DNA from: Rubritalea profundi
Lineage (GTDB): Bacteria; Verrucomicrobiota; Verrucomicrobiia; Verrucomicrobiales; Akkermansiaceae
Length of the DNA stretch: 64,000 bases
Assembly (NCBI RefSeq): GCF_002954445.1
Contig: NZ_MQWA01000001.1
Coordinates: 1,771,781 to 1,835,780 of the forward strand
Direction of reading: 5' to 3'
The number at the start of each line of letters is the position of its first letter. The first letter of the stretch is position 1. A program made the position numbers and the translations under genes. The notes beneath the pieces are model-generated. The model was not told the origin of the DNA. It did no database searches and was given only the letters and a program-made list of their open reading frames with translations. Below, one piece after another: positions 40,142 through 50,231 of the stretch.

Positions 40142-40186
40142 GGGGAAATATGTTGCTGCCGAGCTGGGGCCCGGCGCTCCCAGGGT

Positions 40187-41566
40187 TTAGAAGTGGATTG
40201 CGTGGCCGTCTGCGTCGAGAGTGGCCTCGTGGATTGCTTCTGCGAGTGTTGGGTGGGCGTGGATGGTGCTGTGGATTTCATCCGCAGTACATTCCATTTC
40301 GAGCGCGAGACCCATTTCAGCGATAAGCTCAGTGGCGTTATCGCCGATGATGTGAGCGCCGAGGAGTTCGCCGTGCTCTTTTCCGAAGAGGAGCTTAACG
40401 AAGCCTTCAGTGTCAGCTGCAGCTTGTGCTTTGCCGATCGCAGCGAATGGGAATTTACCCACTTTGTATTCTACGCCTTCTTCCTTGAGTGCGCGCTCAG
40501 TCTTACCGACTGATGCCACCTGTGGGTGAGCGTAAGTACAACCTGGGAAGTTGCCAACCTTGCGTGGAATCTTGCCTTCGACGAAGAGACCTTCAACACA
40601 CTGAACAGCCTCGAATGAAGCGGTGTGTGCGAGCCATGGTGGGCCAGAGATATCACCGCATGCGTAAACGTTAGGGATTGATGTCTCGTAACGATCACCG
40701 ACTTTGATGAAGCCGCGGTCGAGCTCGGGCTCGAGGCCACCAGGAAGTACTGGAGCCACACCGATAGCCACGAGGCAGACATCAGCGGTGATTTCCTGTG
40801 AACCCTTAGCATTTTCAACTGTGAGAGTCACGGAGTCGCCGTTGTCCTTAGTGCCAGTCACCTTAGTGCCAGTGAGGCAGTTGATGCCTTGCTTCTTGAA
40901 GGACTTGCCGATTTCAGCACCTATCTCGTCGTCTTCGACAGGAAGGATGTTAGGAAGCATCTCGATGAGAGTCACCTTGGTGCCAAATGCATTGTAGATG
41001 TAGGCAAACTCAACACCGATAGCGCCAGCGCCGATGATGGCGAGGGACTTAGGTTGCTCAGCAAGGTTCATTGCTTCTTTAGAAGAAATGACGGAGGTGC
41101 CGTTGAATGGAAGTGGTGGGAGCTCGCGGCTCTTGCAACCAGTAGTGATGAGGATGTTAGCACCAGTGATAGTTTGCTTAGTGCCGTCCTTTGCTGTGAC
41201 TTCTACAGTGTTCTCACCAGTCACAGCGCCGTAGCCTTTGACGTAGTCGACCTTGTTCTTCTTGAAGAGGAACTCGATGCCGCCAGCGAGACGTGAGGAA
41301 ACTTTACGTGATCGTCCAACTACTTTGGTCCAATCGAACGCAAGGTTGTCGAAGGAAATACCAAACTCGCCAGCCTTCTTGGTGAGTGTCTGGTAGAGTT
41401 CAGCATTCTTGAGAAGTGCTTTTGTTGGGATACAACCCCAGTTGAGACATGTGCCGCCAGCGCGGTCTACTTCTACACAAGCTACCTTTTTACCGAGTTG
41501 AGCTGCGCGGATAGCGCCAACATAACCGGCAGGGCCGCCGCCAATAACAATGAGGTCGTATGACAT
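40187..41566 (-). CDS. lpdA: Dihydrolipoyl dehydrogenase
   Basis: DLIVIGGGPAGYVGAIRAAQLGKKVACVE; GGTCLNWGCIPTKALL; HAHPTLAEA. Confidence 0.96.
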   Translation of the reverse strand: MSYDLIVIGGGPAGYVGAIRAAQLGKKVACVEVDRAGGTCLNWGCIPTKALLKNAELYQTLTKKAGEFGISFDNLAFDWTKVVGRSRKVSSRLAGGIEFLFKKNKVDYVKGYGAVTGENTVEVTAKDGTKQTITGANILITTGCKSRELPPLPFNGTSVISSKEAMNLAEQPKSLAIIGAGAIGVEFAYIYNAFGTKVTLIEMLPNILPVEDDEIGAEIGKSFKKQGINCLTGTKVTGTKDNGDSVTLTVENAKGSQEITADVCLVAIGVAPVLPGGLEPELDRGFIKVGDRYETSIPNVYACGDISGPPWLAHTASFEAVQCVEGLFVEGKIPRKVGNFPGCTYAHPQVASVGKTERALKEEGVEYKVGKFPFAAIGKAQAAADTEGFVKLLFGKEHGELLGAHIIGDNATELIAEMGLALEMECTADEIHSTIHAHPTLAEAIHEATLDADGHAIHF

Positions 41567-41703
41567 AATTTTTATTTAGGTTGAAAATTTCCCGAGCGGC
41601 ATTGAATACACGCCCCGAACGCGGCCAAGGTAGGGTGAAAAGACTACATTTCAACCCTAAAGCGAGAAGTGATATTCATGAGAGAAATGAGAATACTATC
41701 TAA

Positions 41704-41952
41704 TCAAGAAATGGGAGTCGGGAGGGTGAGCATTGCTGCGCCAATGAGCAGGCCGCCAATAACTACTGTGGCTGCCGGTTTGGAGGCTTCTTTCCAGTGA
41801 ATGAAGAGGAATAAAATTTCGGCTAGTGGAATGAATATGCACGCGAGCACCCACCATAAGCTCTTCATGAAGCAAGTGATGAGAAACCATAGTGCTCCAA
41901 TAGTGGTCAAAGTTAAGCCTAGCATGAGGAATAAATATCCTAAAATCTCCAT
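41704..41952 (-). CDS. Small integral membrane protein
   Basis: 82 aa hydrophobic ORF immediately downstream of rpe. Confidence 0.55.
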   Translation of the reverse strand: MEILGYLFLMLGLTLTTIGALWFLITCFMKSLWWVLACIFIPLAEILFLFIHWKEASKPAATVVIGGLLIGAAMLTLPTPIS

Positions 41953-41959
41953 GACGTTA

Positions 41960-42628
41960 TTACGCCTCGCGCATGGCGGTGATGGCAGCCTTCATGTCCG
42001 TTGCTCCGAAGGCGGATGAGCCTGCGACTAGGACATTGGCTCCTGCTTTTGCTGCGATCGCTGCGGTGGTGGGGTTGACTCCGCCGTCGACTTCGATGTG
42101 GAACTCAAGTCCATGTGCTTCACGGTAGGCTGCTGCTGCTTCTACTTTACGCATCATGTCTTCCATAAATGCTTGGCCACCAAATCCTGGAATTACGGTC
42201 ATCGGTAGCAGGAGGTCGATGTGGGCAAGGTGGGGGACGACTTCTTCAAAAGGCGTCGCTGGGTTGAGTGCTAGGCCTGCGAGGACACCGGCTTTGCGGA
42301 TCTCAGCAAGCGTGTGAGCTACGTTGTGGTCAGCCTCGACATGGACGGTGATCATGTTGGCCCCACAGGCGAGGAAGCGTGGCAGGTAATGGTCTGGGCG
42401 TGAGATCATCAGGTGGACGTCGAGAAAGATGTCGGTGCTCTCGTGAATGGCCTGGATCATTTGTGGTCCAAATGAAATGTTGTCTACAAAGTGGCCGTCC
42501 ATCACATCGAGGTGCAGCCAGTCAGCTCCCGAGTTGATGGCTCTAGTGACTTCTTCAGTGACCCTGCCCCAATCTGCAGCGAGGAGTGAGGGGGCGAGGA
42601 TGCGATCTGTGTGGTGCCATTTCTTCAT
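41960..42628 (-). CDS. rpe: Ribulose-phosphate 3-epimerase
   Basis: ILAPSLLAADWGRVTEEV; LDVHLMISRPDHYL; VDGGVNPTTAAIAAKAGANVLVAGSSAFG; start MKKWHH at 42628. Confidence 0.95.
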   Translation of the reverse strand: MKKWHHTDRILAPSLLAADWGRVTEEVTRAINSGADWLHLDVMDGHFVDNISFGPQMIQAIHESTDIFLDVHLMISRPDHYLPRFLACGANMITVHVEADHNVAHTLAEIRKAGVLAGLALNPATPFEEVVPHLAHIDLLLPMTVIPGFGGQAFMEDMMRKVEAAAAYREAHGLEFHIEVDGGVNPTTAAIAAKAGANVLVAGSSAFGATDMKAAITAMREA

Positions 42629-42701
42629 GTGATGAATGCTAAGTAAAAATTTCAGAGGTTTCAAGTTGGCAGTTAGCCATAGACTGATTACATCTAGCTG
42701 C

Positions 42702-43241
42702 ATGAGCGAGAATTTCTTGATCGAAGGCAAGAGTGATGAATTTTACATGGAGCTGGCACTGCGCGAGGCGGTGAAGGCTGCCAATGCTGGAGAAGTGCCT
42801 ATTGGCGCGGTGATCGTGAAGGACGATAGGGTGATAGCTCGGTCGTGGAATCAGGTGGAAACTCTGAAGGACGCTACAGCTCACGCTGAAATGCTGGCCC
42901 TAACTTCAGCGATGAGTTCTGTAGGTGACTGGAGGTTAGAGGGCTGCACAGTCTTCGTGACCAAAGAACCATGTCCGATGTGTGCGGGTGCCTTGGTGCA
43001 CTGTAGACCTGATAGAGTAGTCTTCGGAATTCCCGACCCAAAAGGGGGGGCGGCTGGTGGATGGATCAATTTATTAGACTCGAATCCGCCTTTAAATCAC
43101 AAGTGTGAGGTTACTTCCGAGGTTTTAAAGGATGAATGTTTGGCTATTTTGCAAAGTTTTTTTAGAGAGGCTAGAGCGAAGAAAAAAGCGGAGAAAGACG
43201 CTAAAAAGCAAGACTCTTCAAATGAAGTAGAGGATTCCTAA
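42702..43241 (+). CDS. tadA: tRNA-specific adenosine deaminase
   Basis: GEVPIGAVIVKDDRVIARSWNQVE; HAEMLAL; EPCPMCAGALVHCRPDRVVFG; start MSENFL at 42702. Confidence 0.92.
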   Translation: MSENFLIEGKSDEFYMELALREAVKAANAGEVPIGAVIVKDDRVIARSWNQVETLKDATAHAEMLALTSAMSSVGDWRLEGCTVFVTKEPCPMCAGALVHCRPDRVVFGIPDPKGGAAGGWINLLDSNPPLNHKCEVTSEVLKDECLAILQSFFREARAKKKAEKDAKKQDSSNEVEDS

Positions 43242-43548
43242 CTGTTTTAAAGGGCTGATTGATTTGCGATTATGTCACAACGTCCATAGAAACCTCTAGA
43301 CAAGGTAAGGTATTCCACCCAAATTGGTTCCGCCACCTTGAGGTAATAAAAGCAAAACGACACACACAATATGGCGAGGACTTCGGTTCCTCGCCTTATT
43401 ATTTCACCAACATCGGCTCAAGACATCCTCGCTGGTTGCTTGCAGTCAAAAGCTTCCATTGGGCAACCGAAGGTCTCAATCTCGCAAGTCCGGATACATC
43501 ACGTGATCGTGATTGTAGAGGAGAGCCGGGCGCTTTCTTCACAGGCAC

Positions 43549-43581
43549 AAAAAAGCGAGACCGTGACGATCTCGCTTTTTT
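43549..43581 (-). terminator. Intrinsic terminator of accBC operon
   Basis: AAAAAAGCGAGA...TCTCGCTTTTTT, 12-bp arms. Confidence 0.8.
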
Positions 43582-43606
43582 TAAATGAAATGCTAGTTTG
43601 GAAAGC

Positions 43607-44971
43607 TTATGATTTTTCCGCGATTTTCTCTTCGAGGAATCTACCAACCCAAGCAATATCGTACTTGCCAGCAATGAAGTCTGGGTGGTTGATGATTTCG
43701 ATCTGGAATGGGATCGTTGTCTTGATGCCGGTGACCATGAACTCACGCAGTGCGCGATTCATGCGGGCAATAGTGATTTCACGGGTGGCTCCAGTACAAA
43801 TGAGCTTAGCAATCATTGAGTCGTAGTACGGTGGGACCGAGTAGCCTGAGTAGACGTGGGTGTCTACACGGACGCCTTTGCCGCCTGGTGCATACCAGAG
43901 ATCGATCTTGCCTGGGCTAGGAGCGAAGTTGTTGTACGGGTCTTCCGCATTGATGCGGCACTCGATGGCCCAGCCGCGAGGTGTGGCTTCGAGCACGTGA
44001 TGGGAAAGTGCTTCGCCAGCAGCAACACGAATTTGTTCCTTAATGAGCTCGCAGCCCATGACCTCTTCGGTAACCGGGTGCTCTACCTGGATACGTGTGT
44101 TCATCTCCATGAAGTAGAAATCAGTGGCTTCGGCATTGACCAAGTACTCGATAGTTCCAGCATTCTCGTAACCGATGTTCTTTACCAGCGAAACGGAGGC
44201 ATCAGCCATGCGCTTACGGAGTTCTGGGGTGATGAGGGGCGATGGACATTCCTCGATGATCTTCTGGTTGCGGCGCTGCATGGAGCAGTCGCGCTCACCG
44301 AGCTGGATCGCATTGCCGTGGGTGTCACCAAAGATTTGGAACTCCACATGGTGCGGGTTGATTACTAACTTCTCAAGGTAGCATTCGCCGTTGCCAAAGC
44401 AGGCAATCGCTTCTTGCGACGCTTGGTTGTAAAGGTCGATGAAGTCGTCTTCGCTGAAGGATGGGCGCATGCCGCGACCACCACCACCAGCAGTGGCTTT
44501 GATCATCACTGGGAAACCAATTTCCTTCGCAAGTTCAAGACCGTGCTCGGCAGATTCTAGAATGCCGTCAGAACCTGGTGTGACTGGAACGCCATTCTCT
44601 AGCGCTGTGGCACGAGCGGTGTTCTTGTCGCCCATCTGACGAATTGTGTCGGCGCGAGGTCCGATGAATTTGATGTCGCAGCTTTCGCAGATTTCTACGA
44701 AGCGGGCATTCTCAGAGAGGAAGCCATATCCTGGGTGAATAGCATCTGCTTCGGTAATCTCGGCGGCCGCGATGATGCGGTCGGGCATAAGATAGGAATC
44801 TTTGGAAGGGCCGGATCCAATACAGACTGCTTCGTCAGCGAGCTGGACGTGCATGGAGTCGACATCGGCTTCTGAATACACAGCGACAGATGGGACGCCG
44901 ATTTCACGACAGGCTCGGATGACTCGGAGGGCGATTTCGCCACGGTTAGCGACTAAGACTTTTTTGAACAT
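43607..44971 (-). CDS. accC: Acetyl-CoA carboxylase, biotin carboxylase subunit
   Basis: KVLVANRGEIALRVIRACREIG; KATAGGGGRGMR; EMNTRIQVEHPVTE. Confidence 0.97.
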   Translation of the reverse strand: MFKKVLVANRGEIALRVIRACREIGVPSVAVYSEADVDSMHVQLADEAVCIGSGPSKDSYLMPDRIIAAAEITEADAIHPGYGFLSENARFVEICESCDIKFIGPRADTIRQMGDKNTARATALENGVPVTPGSDGILESAEHGLELAKEIGFPVMIKATAGGGGRGMRPSFSEDDFIDLYNQASQEAIACFGNGECYLEKLVINPHHVEFQIFGDTHGNAIQLGERDCSMQRRNQKIIEECPSPLITPELRKRMADASVSLVKNIGYENAGTIEYLVNAEATDFYFMEMNTRIQVEHPVTEEVMGCELIKEQIRVAAGEALSHHVLEATPRGWAIECRINAEDPYNNFAPSPGKIDLWYAPGGKGVRVDTHVYSGYSVPPYYDSMIAKLICTGATREITIARMNRALREFMVTGIKTTIPFQIEIINHPDFIAGKYDIAWVGRFLEEKIAEKS

Positions 44972-45029
44972 GATACAAAAATCTACCTAGGTAGCTCAGG
45001 TAAAAGAGGTGGTTCGGCAGCTGCCGGGA

Positions 45030-45500
45030 TTAGCTGAGAGTGAAGAGCGCGTCGCCGAACTGGACTGGTGTTGCCTCGTCCACGTTGATGGATGTGACTG
45101 TACCAGATGTCTCGGCTTTGATTTCGTTCATCACCTTCATTGCTTCGATGATGCAGATGGTCTGACCTTCACTGATAGTGTCGCCGACTTCTACGAAGTT
45201 TGGAGAATCTGGTGACGGCTTGCAGTAGAACGTTCCCACCATTGGTGAGTCAATTGTCTTACCTGCTGGAGCAGCTGCGGCTTCTGCAGGTGCACTGGCG
45301 GCTACTGGAGCCGCTTGTGCTACTGGAGCAGGTGCTGTTGCATACTGAGGTGCTGGCATGGAGGCAAAAGCTGCCTGAATAGATTCGGTATCGAGACCTT
45401 TCTTAAGCTTGAGATTGAAGTCTTCCTTCTCAATATGGAAGTAGGAAAGATCGTGCTCGTCCATGAGCTCTACGATTTTACGGATTTCGTTGTGGTCCAC
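45030..45500 (-). CDS. accB: Biotin carboxyl carrier protein of acetyl-CoA carboxylase
   Basis: IIEAMKVMNEI biotinylation motif; PMVGTFYCKPSPDS; adjacent to accC. Confidence 0.95.
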   Translation of the reverse strand: MDHNEIRKIVELMDEHDLSYFHIEKEDFNLKLKKGLDTESIQAAFASMPAPQYATAPAPVAQAAPVAASAPAEAAAAPAGKTIDSPMVGTFYCKPSPDSPNFVEVGDTISEGQTICIIEAMKVMNEIKAETSGTVTSINVDEATPVQFGDALFTLS

Positions 45501-45691
45501 GATAGTATGTTAGCTAAATTAAATAAATCACCGACGCCCGAGTCAGTGTGAAGGCTTACAAGGTAACTGTGCGGATGAGAGAGCGTCAAGCGCGGATCAG
45601 TGATAGTTTACACGTATTGTTCACAACTTATTTACAATAGAGAGATAATTCCTTGTCTAATTTTAGGCAATCTGTCTAAGTTGTTAAATGT

Positions 45692-46588
45692 ATGGCAGAA
45701 CGATATCGTATTGAACAAGAACTAGGCACAGGGAGGGCGGGAGTTGTGTATGCTGCATTCGACACTGATCTCAACCGACAGGTGGCATTTCGGCGTTTCG
45801 ATACAGCGGAAGAAAATTTTCATGACGAGGAATGGCGTAAGCAGTTCTTTGATGTGGTGAGTGACCTTTCCCGGATCAATCATTCTAATATCCTGAGTGT
45901 GCTGGATGCTGGCATTGATGACGATGGCCCCTATCTGGTGACAGCTCACGTGGAAGGACTCAGTTTGAGTCAGCTGATTAAGCATTCCGGTCAGATGGAA
46001 ATTAAAGAACTCTATTCATTGACTTGTCAGTGTTTAGACGCGCTGCAGGCTGCAGAGGAATTTGGTTATTTCCACCACGCTCTTTGTCCTTCTTCGGTGA
46101 TAGCAACTCCCAAACCGTCTGGAGGCTACCACTATACTATGATGGACCTAGGGCACAGTAAGTTGATCCCCTTGGTGTCAACTGAGGGAGAATTTGGTCT
46201 ATCCAAGACCCTCGACCCAGCTTTGATGGCTCCTGAAATATATGAAGGAAAGCCTCAAGGCATTCGTAGTACATTATATATGTTAGGTCAGTTGCTCTAT
46301 TGGATGGTTGCTGGCGGGCATCCGCTAGCTGGCTATTCTCTCGAGCTAGCACATGCGAAACATAAAGCCGGTGAGATTCCTTATCTTAAATCGTATAGGG
46401 CTGACTTCCCCGAGCCATTCCGCCAGTGGATCTATTGGCTGATCCAGCCAGATCCAGCCAAACGACCAAAATCGATGATGGATGCTATCAAGCATTTGCC
46501 TCCCTACGAGGCGGCAACGACTCAGCCTACTTTACCTCAGCCGATCCGAATGGATGCTCAGGCTATAAGGCCAGATTACGAAGCCTAG
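45692..46588 (+). CDS. Protein-kinase-fold protein (probable pseudokinase)
   Basis: MAERYRIEQELGTGRAGVVYAAFDTDLNRQVAFRRFD...YFHHALCPSSVI...TMMDLGHSK...APEIYEG. HRD replaced by HHA, DFG by DLG, and Arg at the expected VAIK Lys. Confidence 0.85.
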   Translation: MAERYRIEQELGTGRAGVVYAAFDTDLNRQVAFRRFDTAEENFHDEEWRKQFFDVVSDLSRINHSNILSVLDAGIDDDGPYLVTAHVEGLSLSQLIKHSGQMEIKELYSLTCQCLDALQAAEEFGYFHHALCPSSVIATPKPSGGYHYTMMDLGHSKLIPLVSTEGEFGLSKTLDPALMAPEIYEGKPQGIRSTLYMLGQLLYWMVAGGHPLAGYSLELAHAKHKAGEIPYLKSYRADFPEPFRQWIYWLIQPDPAKRPKSMMDAIKHLPPYEAATTQPTLPQPIRMDAQAIRPDYEA

Positions 46589-46658
46589 TCGCTAGGCCTT
46601 GGCTAGCGGGCGTTTTTAAAGTATCGTTTTTTCGAGTAAAGTCGTTTACTGATCGGTC

Positions 46659-47495
46659 ATGATCGAACTCGGTAAAATGAACACGCTAGAGGTAGTGCGT
46701 GAAGAGGACCATGGCATCTACCTTGAAGCAGGGATTGATGGCGAAATATTGGTCCCGGTTAGAGAAGTGGCCGAGGGGACGCGTATCGGGGACATGCTAG
46801 AGGTGTTCATCTATCGCGATTCAGAGGACCGCTTGATCGCTACGACTAAAACGCCTATGGCAATGGTCGGAGATTATGCAGTGTTAGAAGTGATGCAGGT
46901 GACTCCGCACGGAGCCTTCCTTGACTGGGGCTTGATGAAGGATTTGATGCTGCCATTTGGTGAGCAAAAACGTAAGGTGAGCCAGGGCATGCATGTCGTG
47001 GTCAGAGTCTATGTCGACGAAGAAACTCGCCGGATTGCAGCCACTGCAAGACTTGGCCGATACCTCGGGAAAACTGATCGAAAGTATCTAGAGAACGAAG
47101 AAGTCAACGTGATGATCGTGGACCGCACTGATCTAGGCTACCGGGTGGTGGTAGAAAAAGAGGACTGGGGTCTACTCTATCATAATCAGATTTTCCAAGC
47201 TCTCCACGTGGGGCAGGGCTTGAAAGCGTATGTATTCAGTACCCGTACAGACGGGAAGTTAGATCTCATTTTAGAAAAGCCAGGTCCAGAAAAGGCAATG
47301 ACTCTGAGTAAGCAGATTCTTGATCGTCTCCAGCAAAGCGATGGCTATATCGATGTGGGTGACAAGTCAGACCCTAGCCAGATTCTAGCGATGTTCAACG
47401 TGAGTAAGAAAACTTACAAACGCGCGTTGAGCCAGCTCTACAAAGAGAAGAAAATCGTCTTTGAAGGCGAAGGTATCCGTTTGGTCGTGAAGTAA
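46659..47495 (+). CDS. CvfB-like S1 RNA-binding protein
   Basis: S1-type segments GDMLEVFIYRDSEDRLIATTKTP, GAFLDWGLMKDLMLPFGEQK; C-terminal winged-helix-like region NVSKKTYKRALSQLYKEKKI. Confidence 0.85.
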   Translation: MIELGKMNTLEVVREEDHGIYLEAGIDGEILVPVREVAEGTRIGDMLEVFIYRDSEDRLIATTKTPMAMVGDYAVLEVMQVTPHGAFLDWGLMKDLMLPFGEQKRKVSQGMHVVVRVYVDEETRRIAATARLGRYLGKTDRKYLENEEVNVMIVDRTDLGYRVVVEKEDWGLLYHNQIFQALHVGQGLKAYVFSTRTDGKLDLILEKPGPEKAMTLSKQILDRLQQSDGYIDVGDKSDPSQILAMFNVSKKTYKRALSQLYKEKKIVFEGEGIRLVVK

Positions 47496-47511
47496 ACTTC
47501 GAGGGGAATCT

Positions 47512-47760
47512 ATGATCGCTCAGGAAATTCAAAAACTGATAAGCGAGGCGGCCGCTGGTGATATCGCCTCGATCCTTGCGCTGGTCTGTTTCAGTGGGAT
47601 CTACCTTTGTGTGAGTTTCGCTTTGATGACTAGGCTATGGAAACGCGAGGGGACTACTGGCAAAAAGGCCTTTTGGTCGCTGACTCTTTTTATTCCAGTG
47701 CTGGGTTGGTTGTTCTACTTGGCCTTTTATAAAGTGCCGGTGAGCAAGCCTCCTTGCTGA
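47512..47760 (+). CDS. Small membrane protein (PLDc_N-like)
   Basis: LALVCFSGIYLCVSFALMTRLWKREGTTGKKAFWSLTLFIPVLGWLFYLAFYKVP. Confidence 0.55.
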   Translation: MIAQEIQKLISEAAAGDIASILALVCFSGIYLCVSFALMTRLWKREGTTGKKAFWSLTLFIPVLGWLFYLAFYKVPVSKPPC

Positions 47761-47790
47761 GGGTAGTCATTCCAACAGGCGGTCTGCCTG

Positions 47791-48525
47791 TTAGTTACTT
47801 AACTTATCAAGATAAGCCTTTGCAGCCTTTAGTATTTCTAGGCTGTTAGGTGAATCCGAGTGCACGCACGCGGTGATGTATTCGTAGTGCGCAGGTAGCT
47901 CTATCGTTGTGCCGTCGAATGCGATGAGAGAATGCTTATCGGTGAGTAGTTCTAAGCGTTCAAGAACCTCGCTGACCGAGCTAATCGTCGCGTGTGGGTG
48001 AGTGCGCGGGAGTAGGTTGCCGTCGGCTGCGTAGTGGCGGTCGAGAAAGACTTCTGGGATAATTGGCATGCCGCGGTCATCAGCCTCCTCAGCTATTTTT
48101 CCACCGGCAAGACAGACGATGGAAATGAGGCATCGGCTACGGACGAAATCTAAGTAGGTCTTACGGTATATTTCGTCGGTTTCTACTAGGTGGTAGAGAG
48201 CTCCGTGGAGCTTGATGTGGTTGAGGTCAGCAGCGCCGATGAAGCGCTGGATTTGAATCTCTAGCAGCGCTCTAAAATCCTCTGGAGAAAAGTCATAGGG
48301 CAGGCTGCGTCCACGGTCGGCTGATGGGACACCTGGGTGGGCGCCAGTGCTCACTGCGATAGGTTTTCGATTTTCTGCGAGAGTGGCGCAGTCTAGGATA
48401 GACTGGCGGTCGCCGGCGTGGCCACCGCAGGCGATGTTTGCCATGTGAAGGTGGGTCATAAGCGCGGCGGTCTGAGCGGGAGACTCCCACTCACCGAGGT
48501 CGCAGTTGAGAAAAATTTCTGGCAT
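47791..48525 (-). CDS. pxpA: 5-oxoprolinase subunit A (LamB/YcsF family)
   Basis: MPEIFLNCDLGEWES...MANIACGGHAGD...GAHPGVPSADRGRS...HIKLHGALYH. The track ORF is over-extended; the true ATG is probably 48525. Confidence 0.9.
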   Translation of the reverse strand: MPEIFLNCDLGEWESPAQTAALMTHLHMANIACGGHAGDRQSILDCATLAENRKPIAVSTGAHPGVPSADRGRSLPYDFSPEDFRALLEIQIQRFIGAADLNHIKLHGALYHLVETDEIYRKTYLDFVRSRCLISIVCLAGGKIAEEADDRGMPIIPEVFLDRHYAADGNLLPRTHPHATISSVSEVLERLELLTDKHSLIAFDGTTIELPAHYEYITACVHSDSPNSLEILKAAKAYLDKLSN

Positions 48526-48596
48526 AGCGGGATTATGTGCAAGCCACTGCCCAGGCGAGTCTAATCGATGCGGATTTCTTTTCCTAGCATCGACCT

Positions 48597-49457
48597 TTAT
48601 ACCCAAATAAATGAGAGGGGACGCTGGGCGTGTTGTTGGACTAGCCAGCTCAAACCTTCTGCTGCGACTCGACCAATGATCGGGTAGCCGCCAACGGTTG
48701 GGCCGTCGTTGAGTGTGATGATTGGTTCGCCAGAGGGTGGAAGCTGGAGGCTGCCAACGAGAGTGGGAGTGCTGTGGATGCTGTGTTGGTGCGCTAGCTG
48801 TGACGAAACATCGCTGAGCAATCGGTACCCGGTGCGATCCGAGCGTGAGGAGACCGTCCAAGTCTGCTGAGTGATACGCTGCATTTGCGCGTCAGTGAAC
48901 AACTGGGTGTGAGGGCCAGGGTAGAGACGAAGATTGGGTGGCTGGGTGTAGTCGCGTTGAGCTGCTGCAGGTGTGCGGCGAACAATCAAGTGCTGGGGTG
49001 ATGGCTGCGCCAAATGCGCGTGGAGCGGGCTGTCTTGTTGGATAAGATCGCCTAGATCGGATCTATCATGGCGCGAGGTGGAGCCAAAAACTTTGCCAGC
49101 ATCCCAGCCGCCAGCAATGGCGAGGTAGCTCCAGACGCCCTTGGCGCTGGGAGTGAAGCGTAGAGTCTCGCCTGCATACACATAGCGGCCGGACCAACTA
49201 GGCAGTTGTTTGCATTGATGTCCACCCACATGGGCGAGCCAGCAACCACGGAGGATTTCTATTTCAGCACCACCTAACATCAGTTCTAGAACCGTGTCGC
49301 TGGCGAGGTTGTGGACCAGTGCGTTTGCGGCAGAGGCGGCAAAGGGATCGATTACTCCAGCGGGGGCAACGCCGTAGTTGAGCCAGCCGGTTCGTCCTAG
49401 GTCTTGGTAGCTGATCCCCGCGCCCAACTGCGTCACTTTTGCGCTACTTGCTGTCAT
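48597..49457 (-). CDS. pxpC: 5-oxoprolinase subunit C
   Basis: YQDLGRTGWLNYGVAPAGVIDPFAASAANALV; SDRTGYRL; LNDGPTVGGYPIIGRV. Confidence 0.9.
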   Translation of the reverse strand: MTASSAKVTQLGAGISYQDLGRTGWLNYGVAPAGVIDPFAASAANALVHNLASDTVLELMLGGAEIEILRGCWLAHVGGHQCKQLPSWSGRYVYAGETLRFTPSAKGVWSYLAIAGGWDAGKVFGSTSRHDRSDLGDLIQQDSPLHAHLAQPSPQHLIVRRTPAAAQRDYTQPPNLRLYPGPHTQLFTDAQMQRITQQTWTVSSRSDRTGYRLLSDVSSQLAHQHSIHSTPTLVGSLQLPPSGEPIITLNDGPTVGGYPIIGRVAAEGLSWLVQQHAQRPLSFIWV

Positions 49458-50080
49458 GCTGTTGGGATAAATTTTAGATGATCCCCTGGCTGGAGGGCGA
49501 AGGCGGTTGTTCCGTTACATGAGGGGTCAAAAAGTGGATGGTCTGTGTGGCCTAACCAATTCCAACCGCCTGGGCTAGGGATGGTGTAAATGCCCGCGTG
49601 AGAGCCGCCGATGGCCACAGCTCCCGTCGCCATCTTAGTGCGAGGAACTTTCCTCCGTGGCAGATGAAGCTGGGGAGCTAGCCCATCAAGGTAGGCGAAG
49701 CCTGGGCTGAATCCTAGGAAACGAACAGTGTAGAGCGCATCGCTGTGCAGTTGGATGACTTGCTCTTCGCTCAGACCTATCAGTGCTGCGACTTCCGCTA
49801 GATCAGGGCCATCGTAGTGCACTGGAATGCTGTGGAGAGTCGGCTCGGGCTTCGAACTCTCAGAAGACGACTTGGCGCTTTGAATCTCAGCGAGGACCTC
49901 TTCAGCGGAGGTGTTTGGGCGGGTGCGCAGCAGTAGGCTATCGTAGCCCATGATCGATTCCAAAATGACCTCAGAGTGCTGGTGGTGGATTGTGAGTAGC
50001 ACAGCATAGTCATCGCTCGACTCTAACTGGAGAAGCCAGTGGTCTGGACCATAGGGTAGAATGGAAAATGGGTGAGCCAT
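49454..50080 (-). CDS. pxpB: 5-oxoprolinase subunit B
   Basis: YDGPDLAEVAALIGLSEEQVIQLHSDALYTVRFLGFSPGFAYLDGL; AVAIGGSHAGIYTIPSPGGWNWLG. Confidence 0.92.
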   Translation of the reverse strand: MAHPFSILPYGPDHWLLQLESSDDYAVLLTIHHQHSEVILESIMGYDSLLLRTRPNTSAEEVLAEIQSAKSSSESSKPEPTLHSIPVHYDGPDLAEVAALIGLSEEQVIQLHSDALYTVRFLGFSPGFAYLDGLAPQLHLPRRKVPRTKMATGAVAIGGSHAGIYTIPSPGGWNWLGHTDHPLFDPSCNGTTAFALQPGDHLKFIPTA

Positions 50081-50231
50081 GTTGGCGGATATTAGCCGCA
50101 GTCATCCATTGTGCAAAGCTAGATATCTCTCATTCCGCTAGATTGGCGCTTCTAAAATACCATCCAAGCCAGCGATGGCGAGTCATCCAATTTGCATGAT
50201 TCCGAGATCTCTGATAGAGATTCGGTGAAGA

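Noticed and set aside
48597-48861. N-terminal extension of the pxpA ORF
   Set aside because: Low-complexity translation of DNA encoding pxpC in another frame; the conserved PxpA start MPEIFLNCDLGE is at 48525.
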